From the NCBI GenBank assembly GCA_026391255.1, contig JAPLDU010000049.1, positions 37,433-92,838 on the forward strand: DNA of 55,406 bases, in the 5' to 3' direction. The DNA is from Bacteroidia bacterium. Its GTDB lineage: Bacteria; Bacteroidota; Bacteroidia; Bacteroidales; JAPLDU01. The translations under genes and the position numbers were made by a program. Under the pieces are notes generated by a model that was not told the DNA's origin, searched no databases, and was given only the letters and a program-made list of their open reading frames with translations. Below are positions 44,367 through 52,741 of the stretch, piece after piece. Each line of letters begins with the position of its first letter. The stretch's first letter is position 1.

Positions 44367-44792
44367 ATGTCGGATAAACAACTGCAAATTGATAAACGAT
44401 ACCTTGAAATGGCACGGATATGGGCTGGCAATTCTTATTGTACACGCCGGAAAGTAGGTGCTATCTTAGTTAAAGACAAGATGATTATTTCAGATGGATA
44501 CAACGGTACTCCCTCGGGTTTCGAAAATATTTGCGAAGATGAATCCAACGTAACAAAACCATACGTGCTTCATGCCGAGGCCAATGCAATAACAAAAGTC
44601 GCCAAATCAAACAACAGCAGTCTTGGTTCGACTTTGTATATTACAAGTTCGCCCTGCCTTGAATGTGCAAAACTCATTATTCAATCCGGTATACTGAGAG
44701 TAGTATATTGCGATCGCTATCATAATTATGAAGGAATCGAACTTTTAAAAAAAGCTGGCATTATTATCGATTTTATTGAGATTGATCAGTAG
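44367..44792 (+). CDS. dCMP deaminase (ComEB-like)
   Basis: 141 residues from ATG at 44367; an earlier in-frame ATG at 44319 would add 16 non-conserved residues. It deaminates dCMP to dUMP, the substrate of ThyA. The zinc site is complete: His69-Ala-Glu71 (HAEANA) and Cys97-X2-Cys100 (SPCLEC). GYNGTPSGF (45-53) is the substrate loop. Together with thyA and folA, 1 kb upstream, it forms a small thymidylate-synthesis neighbourhood, though the tRNA and terminator show they are not one transcript. Confidence 0.92.
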   Translation: MSDKQLQIDKRYLEMARIWAGNSYCTRRKVGAILVKDKMIISDGYNGTPSGFENICEDESNVTKPYVLHAEANAITKVAKSNNSSLGSTLYITSSPCLECAKLIIQSGILRVVYCDRYHNYEGIELLKKAGIIIDFIEIDQ

Positions 44793-44799
44793 AGAGGCT

Positions 44800-44995
44800 A
44801 TTACGAATTACGAATTACGATTTACGAATTACGATTTACGAATTACAATTTACGAATTACGATTTACGAATTACGAATTACAATTTACGATTTACGAATT
44901 ACAATTTACGAATTACAATTTACGATTTGTGACTTGTGACTTATGACTTATAACTTATAACTTATAACTTATGACTTATAACTTATAACTTATGA
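44800..44995. repeat. Heptad array running into a start codon
   Basis: About 27 tandem 7-bp words: AATTACG/ATTTACG first, then ACTTGTG, then ACTTATG/ACTTATA. The last ACTTATGACT supplies the ATG (44992-44994) of the next gene. Confidence 0.95.
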
Positions 44996-45945
44996 CTGGC
45001 TTATCAGTCCTCATTGTTGATCAACTTCATCCTGTTCTGGTTGAAAAGCTGACCAGGCGTGGTTTTGATTGTCATTATTTGCCGGAAATAAAAGGAGATC
45101 AGGTCGAAAACATCATCCATTCATACGACGGTCTGGTACTTAGAAGTAAGCTTGTGGTTGGGAAGTCTTTAATTAACAAAGCAAAAAAACTGAAATTTAT
45201 CGGACGGGCCGGTTCCGGCCTTGAAAACATTGATACTGCATATGCAACTGAATTGGGCATTGCTTGTTTCAACTCACCGGAAGGTAGCAGGGATGCTGTT
45301 GGCGAACGCTGTGTTGGTCTTTTGCTGGCACTTCTGAACAGGACCTGCCAGGCTGACTCACAAGTCAGATCAGGTAAATGGGACAGGGAAGCTAACTGGG
45401 GTATTGAACTGAAAGGAAAAACCATAGGTATTATCGGGTACGGAAATATGGGATCTGCTTTTGCACTAAGACTTTCAGGGTTTAATGTTCAGGTTATTTC
45501 ATTTGATAAGTATAAATATAATTATTCTGACGGTAACACTACCGAAGTCACTCTCGACCAATTGTTTGACCAGGCGGATATTTTAAGCCTTCATGTTCCT
45601 CTCACGGCAGAAACCCACTACATGTTCTGTGATAAATTTATTCAGAAATTCAGGAAAAATATCTGGCTTCTGAATACTTCCAGGGGTGAAGTGGTCAGTA
45701 CTGCCGACCTAGCAGCTAATCTGAAAAGTGGCCGGATACTTGGTGCAGCTCTGGATGTTCTTGAATATGAAAGCAAAACCTTCGAAGACCTTTACACCAC
45801 TCATCTTCCGGATTCATATCATTATCTGATCAATGCCGGTAATGTGATACTCAGTCCCCATGTTGCAGGTTGGACAAATGAGTCGAATTATAAAATTGCA
45901 GATATACTGGCACAGAAAATCATCAGATTTTTCATTGAGCAATAA
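44992..45945 (+). CDS. D-2-hydroxyacid dehydrogenase (phosphoglycerate dehydrogenase-like)
   Basis: 317 residues. NAD-binding GYGNMG (149-154), the conserved GRAGSGLENID (71-81), and the catalytic triad Arg231 (NTSRGEV), Glu260 (DVLEYE) and His290 (SPHVAGWT) are all present. Length corresponds to the short form without a C-terminal ACT domain, so it would not be serine-inhibited through that domain. 3-Phosphoglycerate, hydroxypyruvate or another hydroxyacid may be the substrate. The start codon lies in the last word of a repeat array, and no earlier in-frame alternative is convincing; the next conserved residues follow within four codons. Confidence 0.85.
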   Translation: MTGLSVLIVDQLHPVLVEKLTRRGFDCHYLPEIKGDQVENIIHSYDGLVLRSKLVVGKSLINKAKKLKFIGRAGSGLENIDTAYATELGIACFNSPEGSRDAVGERCVGLLLALLNRTCQADSQVRSGKWDREANWGIELKGKTIGIIGYGNMGSAFALRLSGFNVQVISFDKYKYNYSDGNTTEVTLDQLFDQADILSLHVPLTAETHYMFCDKFIQKFRKNIWLLNTSRGEVVSTADLAANLKSGRILGAALDVLEYESKTFEDLYTTHLPDSYHYLINAGNVILSPHVAGWTNESNYKIADILAQKIIRFFIEQ

Positions 45946-45957
45946 GTTTGAGGAAAA

Positions 45958-46092
45958 ATTACGAATTACGATTTACGAATTACGATTTACTACTTTACAC
46001 TTGTGACTTATGACTTATTACTTATGCCTTATGACTTGTGACTTATGACTTATGACTTATTACTTATGCCTAATGCCTATTGCCTTTTGCCT
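45958..46092. repeat. Heptad array (ATTTACG, ACTTATG, CCTTATG drift)
   Basis: Words change along the array: ATTTACG/AATTACG, then ACTTGTG/ACTTATG, then CCTTATG, CCTAATG, CCTATTG and CCTTTTG, as if units drift by single-base steps. It lies between the hydroxyacid dehydrogenase and rpsU. Confidence 0.9.
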
Positions 46093-46139
46093 GGATTTTT
46101 TCGCTTCGCAGCTGATCAAAAATATTTATTTTTATTATT

Positions 46140-46172
46140 TTTGATTTCAGATTATTAAATTTTATAATTTTG
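46140..46172 (+). promoter_or_regulatory. Promoter of rpsU (Bacteroidota type)
   Basis: TTTG (46140-46143), a 21-base spacer and TAATTTTG (46165-46172) match TTTG-N19/21-TAnnTTTG. The start codon is 26 bases downstream. Confidence 0.75.
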
Positions 46173-46198
46173 CGGCTCAATTTTTTAAACGGATAAGT

Positions 46199-46390
46199 AT
46201 GATAGTAATACCTATTAAAGAAGGCGAAAACATTGACAGGGCATTAAAAAGATTCAAAAGAAAATTTGAAAAGACCGCTATTATAAAGGAATTGCGCGAA
46301 AGACAAGCTTTCAAGAAGCCTTCAGTGAAGAGAAGAGACGTAATGAAACATGCTGTTTACATCAGAAAGATGCAGGACAGCAAGGAATAG
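46199..46390 (+). CDS. rpsU: Ribosomal protein S21
   Basis: 63 residues, normal for bS21: MIVIPIKEGENIDRALKRFK opens the family signature, followed by basic helices with RERQAFKKPSVKRRD. In the 30S subunit bS21 contacts the anti-Shine-Dalgarno region; in Bacteroidota it helps hide that region, which fits the lack of SD sequences in most genes here. It has its own promoter and precedes the Xer gene by 61 bases with only a weak hairpin between. Confidence 0.95.
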   Translation: MIVIPIKEGENIDRALKRFKRKFEKTAIIKELRERQAFKKPSVKRRDVMKHAVYIRKMQDSKE

Positions 46391-46451
46391 TTGCTGCCGG
46401 GATCAGGATATAGCCTGGCAGTCCGGTAAAACATAAAGCATACTTTTCCTG

Positions 46452-47333
46452 ATGTACAAAGAATTATTTCTGAAGTACTTACGATTCGAAAAAAGGGTTT
46501 CGGGTCATACTATTGTTTCATATGAAAATGATCTGAATCAGTTCTTTGAGTACTTTGCAAACCATGAACCCGGCAGTTCAGAAATAAGCGTCAATCACCG
46601 TCACATAAGGGATTGGGTTATCAGCCTGGTTGAAAACAATTATTCCGCCAGATCAGTCAACAGGAAAATCAGCGCTCTTAAATCTTTCTATAAGTTTCTT
46701 CTGAAAGAAGGATTCATTGATCATAATCCACTCGATAAAATTCTTTCACCCAGGATCAGGAAACAACTTCCATCCTTTGTTGAAAAAGAAAAAATGGATT
46801 ATCTTCTTGATGATATCAGGTTTGAGAACGATTTTGAAGGCGTACGGAATCATTTGATTATCGAAATGTTTTATTCTACGGGGATGAGGCTATCAGAACT
46901 CGTAAACCTGAAATTGCAAGCTGTTGACAATATTAACTCCAGCCTGAAAGTTCTTGGTAAGAGAAATAAAGAAAGGATCATACCTTATGGACCTAATCTG
47001 AAAAAGCAGATTGAAGTGTACGCCGGTCTCAGGGAAAATCTGGAAATTAAAGACAATGATTATTTTTTCCTCACCTCCGGTGGCAGGAAAATTTATCACA
47101 AGTTAGTGTACAGACTGGTTAACAAGTATCTTAGTATGGTGACCAGCCTTGAAAAAAAGAGCCCGCATTTACTCAGACATACTTTTGCTACACAAATGCT
47201 GAATAACGGAGCCGACCTGAATGCCATCAAAGAGTTGTTGGGACATTCAAATCTTTCTGCTACTCAGATATATACGCATAATACTTTTGAAAAATTAAAG
47301 AAAATATATAAACAGGCTCATCCAAGAGCATAA
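46452..47333 (+). CDS. XerC/XerD-type tyrosine recombinase
   Basis: 293 residues, typical of chromosomal Xer enzymes. SAM-like N-terminal domain to about 100, then the catalytic core with all residues: Arg146 (STGMRLSEL), Lys170, His239-X2-Arg242 (HLLRHTFAT), His265 (LLGHSNLSA) and nucleophile Tyr274 (TQIYTH). It resolves chromosome dimers at dif, or acts as a related recombinase; C and D types cannot be told apart here. Its place between rpsU and hpf in a housekeeping cluster argues against a mobile integrase. Confidence 0.92.
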   Translation: MYKELFLKYLRFEKRVSGHTIVSYENDLNQFFEYFANHEPGSSEISVNHRHIRDWVISLVENNYSARSVNRKISALKSFYKFLLKEGFIDHNPLDKILSPRIRKQLPSFVEKEKMDYLLDDIRFENDFEGVRNHLIIEMFYSTGMRLSELVNLKLQAVDNINSSLKVLGKRNKERIIPYGPNLKKQIEVYAGLRENLEIKDNDYFFLTSGGRKIYHKLVYRLVNKYLSMVTSLEKKSPHLLRHTFATQMLNNGADLNAIKELLGHSNLSATQIYTHNTFEKLKKIYKQAHPRA

Positions 47334-47337
47334 TAAT

Positions 47338-47344
47338 TGGAGGA
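47338..47344 (+). promoter_or_regulatory. Shine-Dalgarno-like site before hpf
   Basis: GGAGG (47339-47343) ends 7 bases before the hpf ATG. Clear SD sequences are rare in this window, so this one stands out. Confidence 0.6.
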
Positions 47345-47350
47345 AGAATT

Positions 47351-47650
47351 ATGAATATTAAAATTCACTCTGTTCATTTCGATGCTGATAAAAAACTGGA
47401 AGAAACCATCCAGGAAAAGATTCAAAAACTAATAAAGTTTTCTGATAATATCATTGGCGCCGAAGTAATTTTACGATTGGCTAATACACATACCCCTGAC
47501 AATAAAATTGTTGAGGCCAGGCTTGAGATACCAGGCAATGATCTGTTTACAAAAAAGCAAAGTGCAACATTTGAAGCTGCCTTCGATGCAGCCGTTGATG
47601 CTTTGCGTCGTCAGATTACAAAACACAAAGAAAAGCAACGCGGATTGTAA
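47351..47650 (+). CDS. hpf: Ribosome hibernation promoting factor
   Basis: 99 residues, short-form HPF/RaiA/YfiA fold. MNIKIHSVHFDADKKLEETIQEK (read in parts) begins the beta-alpha unit; ARLEIPGNDLFTKKQS and FEAAFDAAVDALRRQITKHKEK carry the basic helix that contacts 16S rRNA in the mRNA/tRNA channel. No C-terminal dimerisation domain is present, so it may act as the short partner type. It follows the Xer gene by 17 bases and has a clear SD. Confidence 0.93.
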   Translation: MNIKIHSVHFDADKKLEETIQEKIQKLIKFSDNIIGAEVILRLANTHTPDNKIVEARLEIPGNDLFTKKQSATFEAAFDAAVDALRRQITKHKEKQRGL

Positions 47651-47675
47651 TTTTTCATAAATATCTGTAAAATAT

Positions 47676-47706
47676 TTTGCTATTATTTAAATTGTTCGTA
47701 ATTTTG
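47676..47706 (+). promoter_or_regulatory. Promoter of the tRNA-tuf operon
   Basis: TTTG (47676-47679), a 19-base spacer, TAATTTTG (47699-47706): an exact match to TTTG-N19/21-TAnnTTTG. It is 47 bases before the first tRNA. Confidence 0.85.
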
Positions 47707-47753
47707 CAATCCGTTTTTTTAAGGTTTTTATAATGACTAATGCCTTGAAAAAT

Positions 47754-47827
47754 GCCGATGTAGCTCAGTTGGCCAGAGCAGCTGATTTGTAATCAGCGGG
47801 TCGGGGGTTCGAATCCCTCTATCGGCT
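47754..47827 (+). tRNA. tRNA-Thr (anticodon TGT)
   Basis: 74 bases. Acceptor GCCGATG/TATCGGC, D arm AGCTCAGTTGGCCAGAGC, anticodon arm GCTGA-TTTGTAA-TCAGC with TGT, T arm GGGGGTTCGAATCCCTC. Confidence 0.97.
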
Positions 47828-47934
47828 CAAGCGATTCCCGAAAGGAATTCTGAATAATTAATGTGCTGTTTATGAATGTATTATTTAATAATTTAGAATT
47901 CTGTTTTGCAAAAAGACGGGAATTTGAGTTTTTA

Positions 47935-48016
47935 GGGGAGATACCAAAGCGGTCAACTGGGGCAGACTGTAAATCTGTTGGCGTAGCCTTCGGAGGTTCG
48001 ATTCCTCCTCTCCCCA
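47935..48016 (+). tRNA. tRNA-Tyr (anticodon GTA)
   Basis: 82 bases, class II. Acceptor GGGGAGA/TCTCCCC. Anticodon loop CTGTAAA between CAGA and TCTG gives GTA. Long variable arm and T arm GGAGGTTCGATTCCTCC. Confidence 0.97.
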
Positions 48017-48081
48017 CGAGGAAGAGCGATCTGTTTGAAGTTGACATGGAAGTTATTACTGTACGGTTAACAAAATAACAA

Positions 48082-48154
48082 GCGGGAGTAGCTCAGTTGG
48101 TAGAGCATCAGCCTTCCACGCTGAGGGTCGCGAGTCCGAGTCTCGTCTCCCGCT
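48082..48154 (+). tRNA. tRNA-Gly (anticodon TCC)
   Basis: 73 bases. Acceptor GCGGGAG/CTCCCGC, anticodon arm TCAGC-CTTCCAC-GCTGA with TCC, T loop GTCCGAG (an A in place of the usual T-loop form). Confidence 0.96.
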
Positions 48155-48162
48155 CTTCCAAA

Positions 48163-48237
48163 GCCGAAGTAGCTCAGGGGTAGAGCACTTCCTTGGTAAG
48201 GAAGGGGTCATGAGTTCAATTCCCATCTTTGGCTCCA
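48163..48237 (+). tRNA. tRNA-Thr (anticodon GGT)
   Basis: Body 48163-48234 followed by an encoded CCA. Acceptor GCCGAAG/CTTTGGC, anticodon arm CTTCC-TTGGTAA-GGAAG with GGT. It is the last tRNA before tuf, 40 bases upstream of the start codon. Confidence 0.97.
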
Positions 48238-48277
48238 GATAAAATGATAAAAGTTTGAAATTTTAAACATTAAAAAA

Positions 48278-49465
48278 ATGGCAAAAGAAAAATTTGACAG
48301 ATCGAAACCCCATGTAAATATTGGTACTATCGGTCATATCGACCACGGTAAGACCACTTTAACTTCAGCTATCACCATGATTCTGGCTGAAAAAGGTCTG
48401 GCTGAATACAGGTCATTCGATTCTATTGACAATGCACCTGAAGAAAAAGAAAGAGGTATTACCATTAATACTGCTCATGTTGAATATTCAACTGATAAAC
48501 GTCACTATGCGCACGTTGATTGTCCGGGACATGCCGACTATATTAAAAATATGGTCACCGGCGCTGCCCAGATGGACGGTGCTATCCTGGTAGTTGCTGC
48601 AACGGATGGTCCTATGCCTCAGACCCGTGAACACATCCTCCTTGCCCGCCAGGTGAATGTTCCTAAAATCGTTGTTTTCCTGAATAAGGTCGACATGGTT
48701 GACGATCCGGAAATTCTTGAACTAGTCGAAATGGAAGTTCGTGAATTACTTGATTTTTATGGATTCGACGGACAGAACGCTCCTGTCATTCATGGTTCAG
48801 CATTAGGTGCAATGAACAAAGAACCCAAGTGGGTTGAGAAAGTTCTTGAACTGATGAAATATGTTGATGATTATATTCCGATTCCCTTACGTGATAATGA
48901 AAAACCATTCCTGATGCCGGTGGAAGACGTATTCTCCATCACCGGTCGCGGAACTGTTGCTACCGGCAGAATTGAAACCGGAATTATCAATAGTGGTGAC
49001 GAAGTGAGCATCATCGGCCTTGGTGAAGAAGCACGCAAGACTGTTGTCACAGGTGTTGAAATGTTCCGCAAAATCCTCGACCGCGGTGAAGCTGGCGACA
49101 ATGTTGGTTTACTGCTTCGTGGTGTCGATAAAAAAGAAGTAAAAAGAGGCCAGGTAATTGCAAAACCAGGTTCAATCAAACCACATAAACAGTTTAAAGC
49201 TGAAGTGGTGGTCCTGAAAAAAGAAGAAGGCGGCCGTCATACCCCATTCCATAACAATTACCGTCCCCAGTTCTATCTTAGAACCCTCGATATTACAGGC
49301 GAAATCGTACTTCCGGAAGGACGTGAAATGGTGATGCCCGGTGATAATGTTACGATCACGGTTAACCTCATTTATCCTGTTGCTATTAATAAGGGACTCC
49401 GTTTTGCTATCCGTGAAGGTGGAAGAACAGTGGGTGCCGGACAGGTGATTGAAATTCTTGATTAA
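48278..49465 (+). CDS. tuf: Elongation factor Tu
   Basis: 395 residues, full length. GTPase motifs GHIDHGKT (19-26, with Ile where most bacteria have Val), DCPGHADY and NKVD, then domains II and III ending [10 protein letters not shown]. It delivers aminoacyl-tRNA to the ribosome. Gene order tRNA-Thr-Tyr-Gly-Thr-tuf-tRNA-Trp-secE-nusG is the classical tufB arrangement. The stop codon TAA is part of the 6-bp target duplication of MITE copy 4, which begins three bases later, so the downstream half of the operon is separated from tuf by that element. Confidence 0.98.
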   Translation: MAKEKFDRSKPHVNIGTIGHIDHGKTTLTSAITMILAEKGLAEYRSFDSIDNAPEEKERGITINTAHVEYSTDKRHYAHVDCPGHADYIKNMVTGAAQMDGAILVVAATDGPMPQTREHILLARQVNVPKIVVFLNKVDMVDDPEILELVEMEVRELLDFYGFDGQNAPVIHGSALGAMNKEPKWVEKVLELMKYVDDYIPIPLRDNEKPFLMPVEDVFSITGRGTVATGRIETGIINSGDEVSIIGLGEEARKTVVTGVEMFRKILDRGEAGDNVGLLLRGVDKKEVKRGQVIAKPGSIKPHKQFKAEVVVLKKEEGGRHTPFHNNYRPQFYLRTLDITGEIVLPEGREMVMPGDNVTITVNLIYPVAINKGLRFAIREGGRTVGAGQVIEILD

Positions 49466-49468
49466 TAA

Positions 49469-49629
49469 GAGTCCGTCCATTATGTTCAATATTTTGATTG
49501 ACAAATATCGATTAACGATTTTAGATTTTTGATGTTACCATTAAATCTGATGATTCCTTTGAATTCATAAATCAGAAATCGTTGATCCTTGTTCTTAAAT
49601 CAAAAAAGAATGACTTTAATGGCAGACAA
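49469..49629 (+). mobile_element. MITE-like palindromic element, copy 4, inside the tuf operon
   Basis: 161 bp, from GAGTCCGTCC to GGCAGACAA, with the same internal arms (GATTAACGATTTTAGAT and ATCAGAAATCGTTGATC). Target duplication TAATAA at 49463-49468 and 49630-49635; its first three bases are the tuf stop codon. Confidence 0.87.
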
Positions 49630-49692
49630 TAATAACATATTTTACCGGTCCGGCAGGATATCTCTCCGGATCAATTATATTAATTTTCAGCT

Positions 49693-49765
49693 ACGGGTGT
49701 AGCTCAACTGGTAGAGCAGTGGTCTCCAAAACCAAAGGTTGGGAGTTCGATTCTTCCCACCCGTG
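49693..49765 (+). tRNA. tRNA-Trp (anticodon CCA)
   Basis: 73 bases. Acceptor ACGGGTG/CACCCGT with discriminator G, anticodon loop CTCCAAA with CCA, T arm GGGAGTTCGATTCTTCCC. Located between MITE copy 4 and secE. Confidence 0.97.
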
Positions 49766-49780
49766 CAAAAACAGGTCAAA

Positions 49781-49972
49781 ATGAAACTGAAATTGTATTT
49801 TGAAGAAGCGTACAACGAACTGGTTCACAAAGTATCCTGGCCTTCATGGTCTGAACTTCAGAACAGTGCTGTGCTTGTAATGATTGCTACAGCTATACTT
49901 GCAATTCTTATCGCAATTATGGACACATCATTCAGAAATTTGATGAAGTTAATTTATAGCATGTTTTTTTAG
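49781..49972 (+). CDS. secE: Preprotein translocase subunit SecE
   Basis: 63 residues from ATG at 49781; a longer open frame reaches back into the tRNA and is not real. Amphipathic YFEEAYNELVHKVSWPSWSE is followed by one membrane helix (about 31-50, VLVMIATAILAILIAIM). This is the minimal single-helix SecE that clamps SecY. The first codon is 15 bases after tRNA-Trp, so the transcript must be cut to free the tRNA. Confidence 0.95.
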   Translation: MKLKLYFEEAYNELVHKVSWPSWSELQNSAVLVMIATAILAILIAIMDTSFRNLMKLIYSMFF

Positions 49973-49984
49973 GCGTAACCTGAT

Positions 49985-50539
49985 ATGGGCGAAATAACCA
50001 AGAAATGGTACGTACTCAGAGCTATCGGTGGTAAGGAAAAAAAAGTGAAAGAGTATATCGAGAATGAGATCAGCCGGTTGAAATTATCAGATTACGTTTC
50101 ACAGGTGCTTATCCCCTCCGAGAAGATTTACCAGATACGTAAGGGAAAGAAGATCAGCAAGGAAAGAAATTTTTTCCCGGGATATGTGCTTGTCGAAGCT
50201 GCCCTGGTGGGCGAGATTCCGCATATTCTCAGAAACATTACGAACGTCATTGGATTCCTGGGAGCTGAAAAGGGCGGGGAACCAACTTCCCTTAGGTTAC
50301 AGGAAGTAAACCGCATCCTCGGAAAAGTAGATGAACTGGCAGAAAACGAAGAAGAACTGAATGTGCCTTTTTTTGTCGGTGAGAATGTGAAAGTAATCGA
50401 TGGCCCGTTCAATACATTTACAGGTACTATCGAAGAAGTAAATGATGAGAAAAAGAAACTTAAGGTAATCGTCAAGATATTTGGTCGAAAAACCCCGCTG
50501 GAGCTTAGCTTCATGCAGGTTGAAAAGGAAAATGGTTAA
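49985..50539 (+). CDS. nusG: Transcription termination/antitermination factor NusG
   Basis: 184 residues. The NGN domain has [18 protein letters not shown] and [10 protein letters not shown] (about 60-69), and the KOW domain has [21 protein letters not shown] (read in parts). It binds RNA polymerase beta' and couples it to the ribosome or Rho. It follows secE by 12 bases in the conserved secE-nusG-rplK order. Confidence 0.96.
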   Translation: MGEITKKWYVLRAIGGKEKKVKEYIENEISRLKLSDYVSQVLIPSEKIYQIRKGKKISKERNFFPGYVLVEAALVGEIPHILRNITNVIGFLGAEKGGEPTSLRLQEVNRILGKVDELAENEEELNVPFFVGENVKVIDGPFNTFTGTIEEVNDEKKKLKVIVKIFGRKTPLELSFMQVEKENG

Positions 50540-50589
50540 CAGTGCACCTGCAAAAAAGCAGCAGGTCATAAAGTAAAAAAAGAAAAGAA

Positions 50590-51036
50590 ATGGCAAAAGA
50601 AATTGCTGGATTAATTAAATTGCAGATTAAAGGCGGTGCTGCAAATCCATCACCTCCGGTAGGTCCTGCACTTGGTTCGAAAGGTGTTAACATCATGGAG
50701 TTCTGTAAGCAGTTTAACACCAGAACACAGGCCAGCGCCGGTAAAGTATTACCCGTCATCATCACTGTTTATAGCGATAAATCATTTGATTTTATTGTAA
50801 AACAACCTCCGGTACCTGTGCAGTTACTCGATGCATTGAAGATTACTTCAGGTTCGGCAGAACCAAACCGTAAAAAAATTGGTGCGGTCAGCTGGGATCA
50901 GGTACGTGAGATCGCAAAACAAAAAATGCCGGATCTGAACGCATTCACCATTGAATCGGCGATGAAAATGGTTGCAGGTACTGCCCGTAGTATGGGTATT
51001 ACCATCAAAGGTGATTCACCACTCGTAAACAATTAA
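50590..51036 (+). CDS. rplK: Ribosomal protein L11
   Basis: 148 residues. The N-terminal domain has the proline-rich [20 protein letters not shown] (19-38 region), and the C-terminal RNA-binding domain ends with [15 protein letters not shown]. It binds the GTPase centre of 23S rRNA. Normal length (E. coli 142). Confidence 0.97.
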   Translation: MAKEIAGLIKLQIKGGAANPSPPVGPALGSKGVNIMEFCKQFNTRTQASAGKVLPVIITVYSDKSFDFIVKQPPVPVQLLDALKITSGSAEPNRKKIGAVSWDQVREIAKQKMPDLNAFTIESAMKMVAGTARSMGITIKGDSPLVNN

Positions 51037-51046
51037 TTTATTCACT

Positions 51047-51739
51047 ATGGCTACTCTTACAAAAAACAGGAAGCTGGTGCTGACAAAAATGGAACCCGAG
51101 AAGGTTTACAGCCTGGCAGAAGCAGCGGAAACAGTAAAGAATATTACAACAACCAAATTCAATTCATCCGTAGATGTTGATGTACGATTGGGTGTGGATC
51201 CGCGAAAAGCCAACCAGATGGTCAGGGGAATCACCACTCTGCCTCACGGTACCGGCAAAGTAAAAAGAGTACTGGTATTATGCACTCCCGATAAAGAATC
51301 AGAAGCGCTGGAATCAGGCGCTGATTATGTTGGCCTCGACGACTATGTCCAGAAAATCAAAGACGGATGGACGGATGTGGATGTTATCATCACTATGCCG
51401 GCAGTAATGGGAAAAGTCGGAGCTCTCGGTAAAATACTGGGACCCCGCGGACTGATGCCAAACCCAAAAAGCGGTACAGTTACCATGGAAATTGGTAAAG
51501 CCGTAAAAGAAGTAAAAGCAGGAAAAATTGACTTTAAGGTTGATAAGTATGGAATAATTCACGCTTCCATTGGAAAAGTCGCATTTGATAAAAATCAGAT
51601 CGTTGATAACGCCAGAGAATTGATCAATACAATTATCAAACTTAAACCAACCGCAGCTAAAGGGACATACATAAAAAGTATTTTCCTCTCAAGTACAATG
51701 AGCCCCGGACTGCAGGTTGATCCGAAGTCAATAGATTAA
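51047..51739 (+). CDS. rplA: Ribosomal protein L1
   Basis: 230 residues. Signatures: [20 protein letters not shown] and [14 protein letters not shown] (about 147-160). It forms the L1 stalk and in many bacteria represses its own operon by binding the mRNA leader. Begins 10 bases after rplK. Confidence 0.97.
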   Translation: MATLTKNRKLVLTKMEPEKVYSLAEAAETVKNITTTKFNSSVDVDVRLGVDPRKANQMVRGITTLPHGTGKVKRVLVLCTPDKESEALESGADYVGLDDYVQKIKDGWTDVDVIITMPAVMGKVGALGKILGPRGLMPNPKSGTVTMEIGKAVKEVKAGKIDFKVDKYGIIHASIGKVAFDKNQIVDNARELINTIIKLKPTAAKGTYIKSIFLSSTMSPGLQVDPKSID

Positions 51740-51770
51740 ATAAGTATTCATTAATCACAGTAATGTAAAC

Positions 51771-52292
51771 ATGAAGCGCGAAGACAAAAATCTTATTATC
51801 GACAAAATTGCAGAACAACTGAATAAGTCAAGTCACTTTTACCTTACAGATATTTCAGACTTTACAGCAACACAAACCAGCGAATTACGCAGGAAGTGTT
51901 TCGAGCGTGACATCAAACTGATGGTTGTAAAAAACACGCTGTTACGTGAAGCAATGGAAAGAACGGCAGGAAAATATGATGAGCTGTTTCAGTCTCTGAA
52001 AGGCTCTACTTCAGTCATGTTTACCGAGCAGGGAAATACCCCCGCAAAACTGATAAAGGAACTGAGAAAAAAACAACAGAAACCTTTATTAAAAGCAGCC
52101 TGGATACAGGAATGTTTTTACATAGGTGATTCTCATTTGGATGCACTCGTCACACTGAAGTCTAAAAATGAACTCATTGGTGAGATTGTTTTCCTTTTGC
52201 AATCACCCGCAGGAAATGTTCTTTCAGGTCTGCAATCGGGTGGTCATATTCTTGCAGGTGTCTTAAAAACACTCTCTGAGAGAGAATCTTAA
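51771..52292 (+). CDS. rplJ: Ribosomal protein L10
   Basis: 173 residues. MKREDKNLIIDKIAEQL, then FYLTDISDFTATQTSELRRK and MVVKNTLLREAME mark the rRNA-binding part; the C-terminal helix binds L7/L12 dimers. Only 31 bases separate it from rplA, so the long L10 leader structure of enterobacteria has no room here. Confidence 0.96.
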   Translation: MKREDKNLIIDKIAEQLNKSSHFYLTDISDFTATQTSELRRKCFERDIKLMVVKNTLLREAMERTAGKYDELFQSLKGSTSVMFTEQGNTPAKLIKELRKKQQKPLLKAAWIQECFYIGDSHLDALVTLKSKNELIGEIVFLLQSPAGNVLSGLQSGGHILAGVLKTLSERES

Positions 52293-52324
52293 ATTAGTAA
52301 TGTAAATTTAAAACAGTTTAAAAA

Positions 52325-52705
52325 ATGGCAGATTTAAAAGCATTGGCAGAACAATTAGTTAACCTGACCGTTAAGGAAGTTAATGAATTAGCAGCAATAT
52401 TAAAAGAAGAATACGGCATTGAACCTGCTGCCGCTGCAGCGGTTGCTGTTGCCCCGGCTGCTGGTGGTGGTGAAGATGCTGCTCCTAAAGAAAAAACTGA
52501 ATTTGATGTTGTCCTTGTTGCACCCGGCGGAGCAAAATTACAGGTCGTCAAACTGGTGAAAGAACTCACCGGATTAGGCTTAAAAGAAGCCAAAGACCTC
52601 GTTGACAAAGCACCCACCCCGGTTAAGGAAAAAGTATCGAAAGAAGAAGCTGAATCTTTAAAAGCCCAGTTGATAGAAGCAGGAGCAGAAGTTGAAGTTA
52701 AATAA
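52325..52705 (+). CDS. rplL: Ribosomal protein L7/L12
   Basis: 126 residues. N-terminal dimerisation domain, Ala/Gly-rich hinge (about 36-55, [15 protein letters not shown]) and C-terminal factor-binding domain with [20 protein letters not shown] (read as two parts) and [18 protein letters not shown]. It recruits translation GTPases. Followed by a hairpin before rpoB. Confidence 0.97.
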   Translation: MADLKALAEQLVNLTVKEVNELAAILKEEYGIEPAAAAAVAVAPAAGGGEDAAPKEKTEFDVVLVAPGGAKLQVVKLVKELTGLGLKEAKDLVDKAPTPVKEKVSKEEAESLKAQLIEAGAEVEVK

Positions 52706-52741
52706 TCTATACCTGAAAACAGGTATCTTACTCAGGTTTAG

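Noticed and set aside
3011-46092. Word arrays as CRISPR
   Set aside because: Units are 7-9 bp without unique spacers, and no cas genes are present.
46452-47333. Xer gene as a phage or island integrase with an attachment site in the nearby tRNAs
   Set aside because: It lies in a housekeeping cluster with rpsU, hpf and tuf, no phage genes or duplicated tRNA ends are seen, and the length and motifs fit chromosomal Xer.
49739-49780. Longer SecE start within tRNA-Trp
   Set aside because: The extra residues are translated from the tRNA gene; the ATG at 49781 gives the normal SecE N-terminus.
51740-51770. L10 leader regulatory structure before rplJ
   Set aside because: Only 31 bases separate rplA and rplJ, too short for that leader, and no stem is visible.
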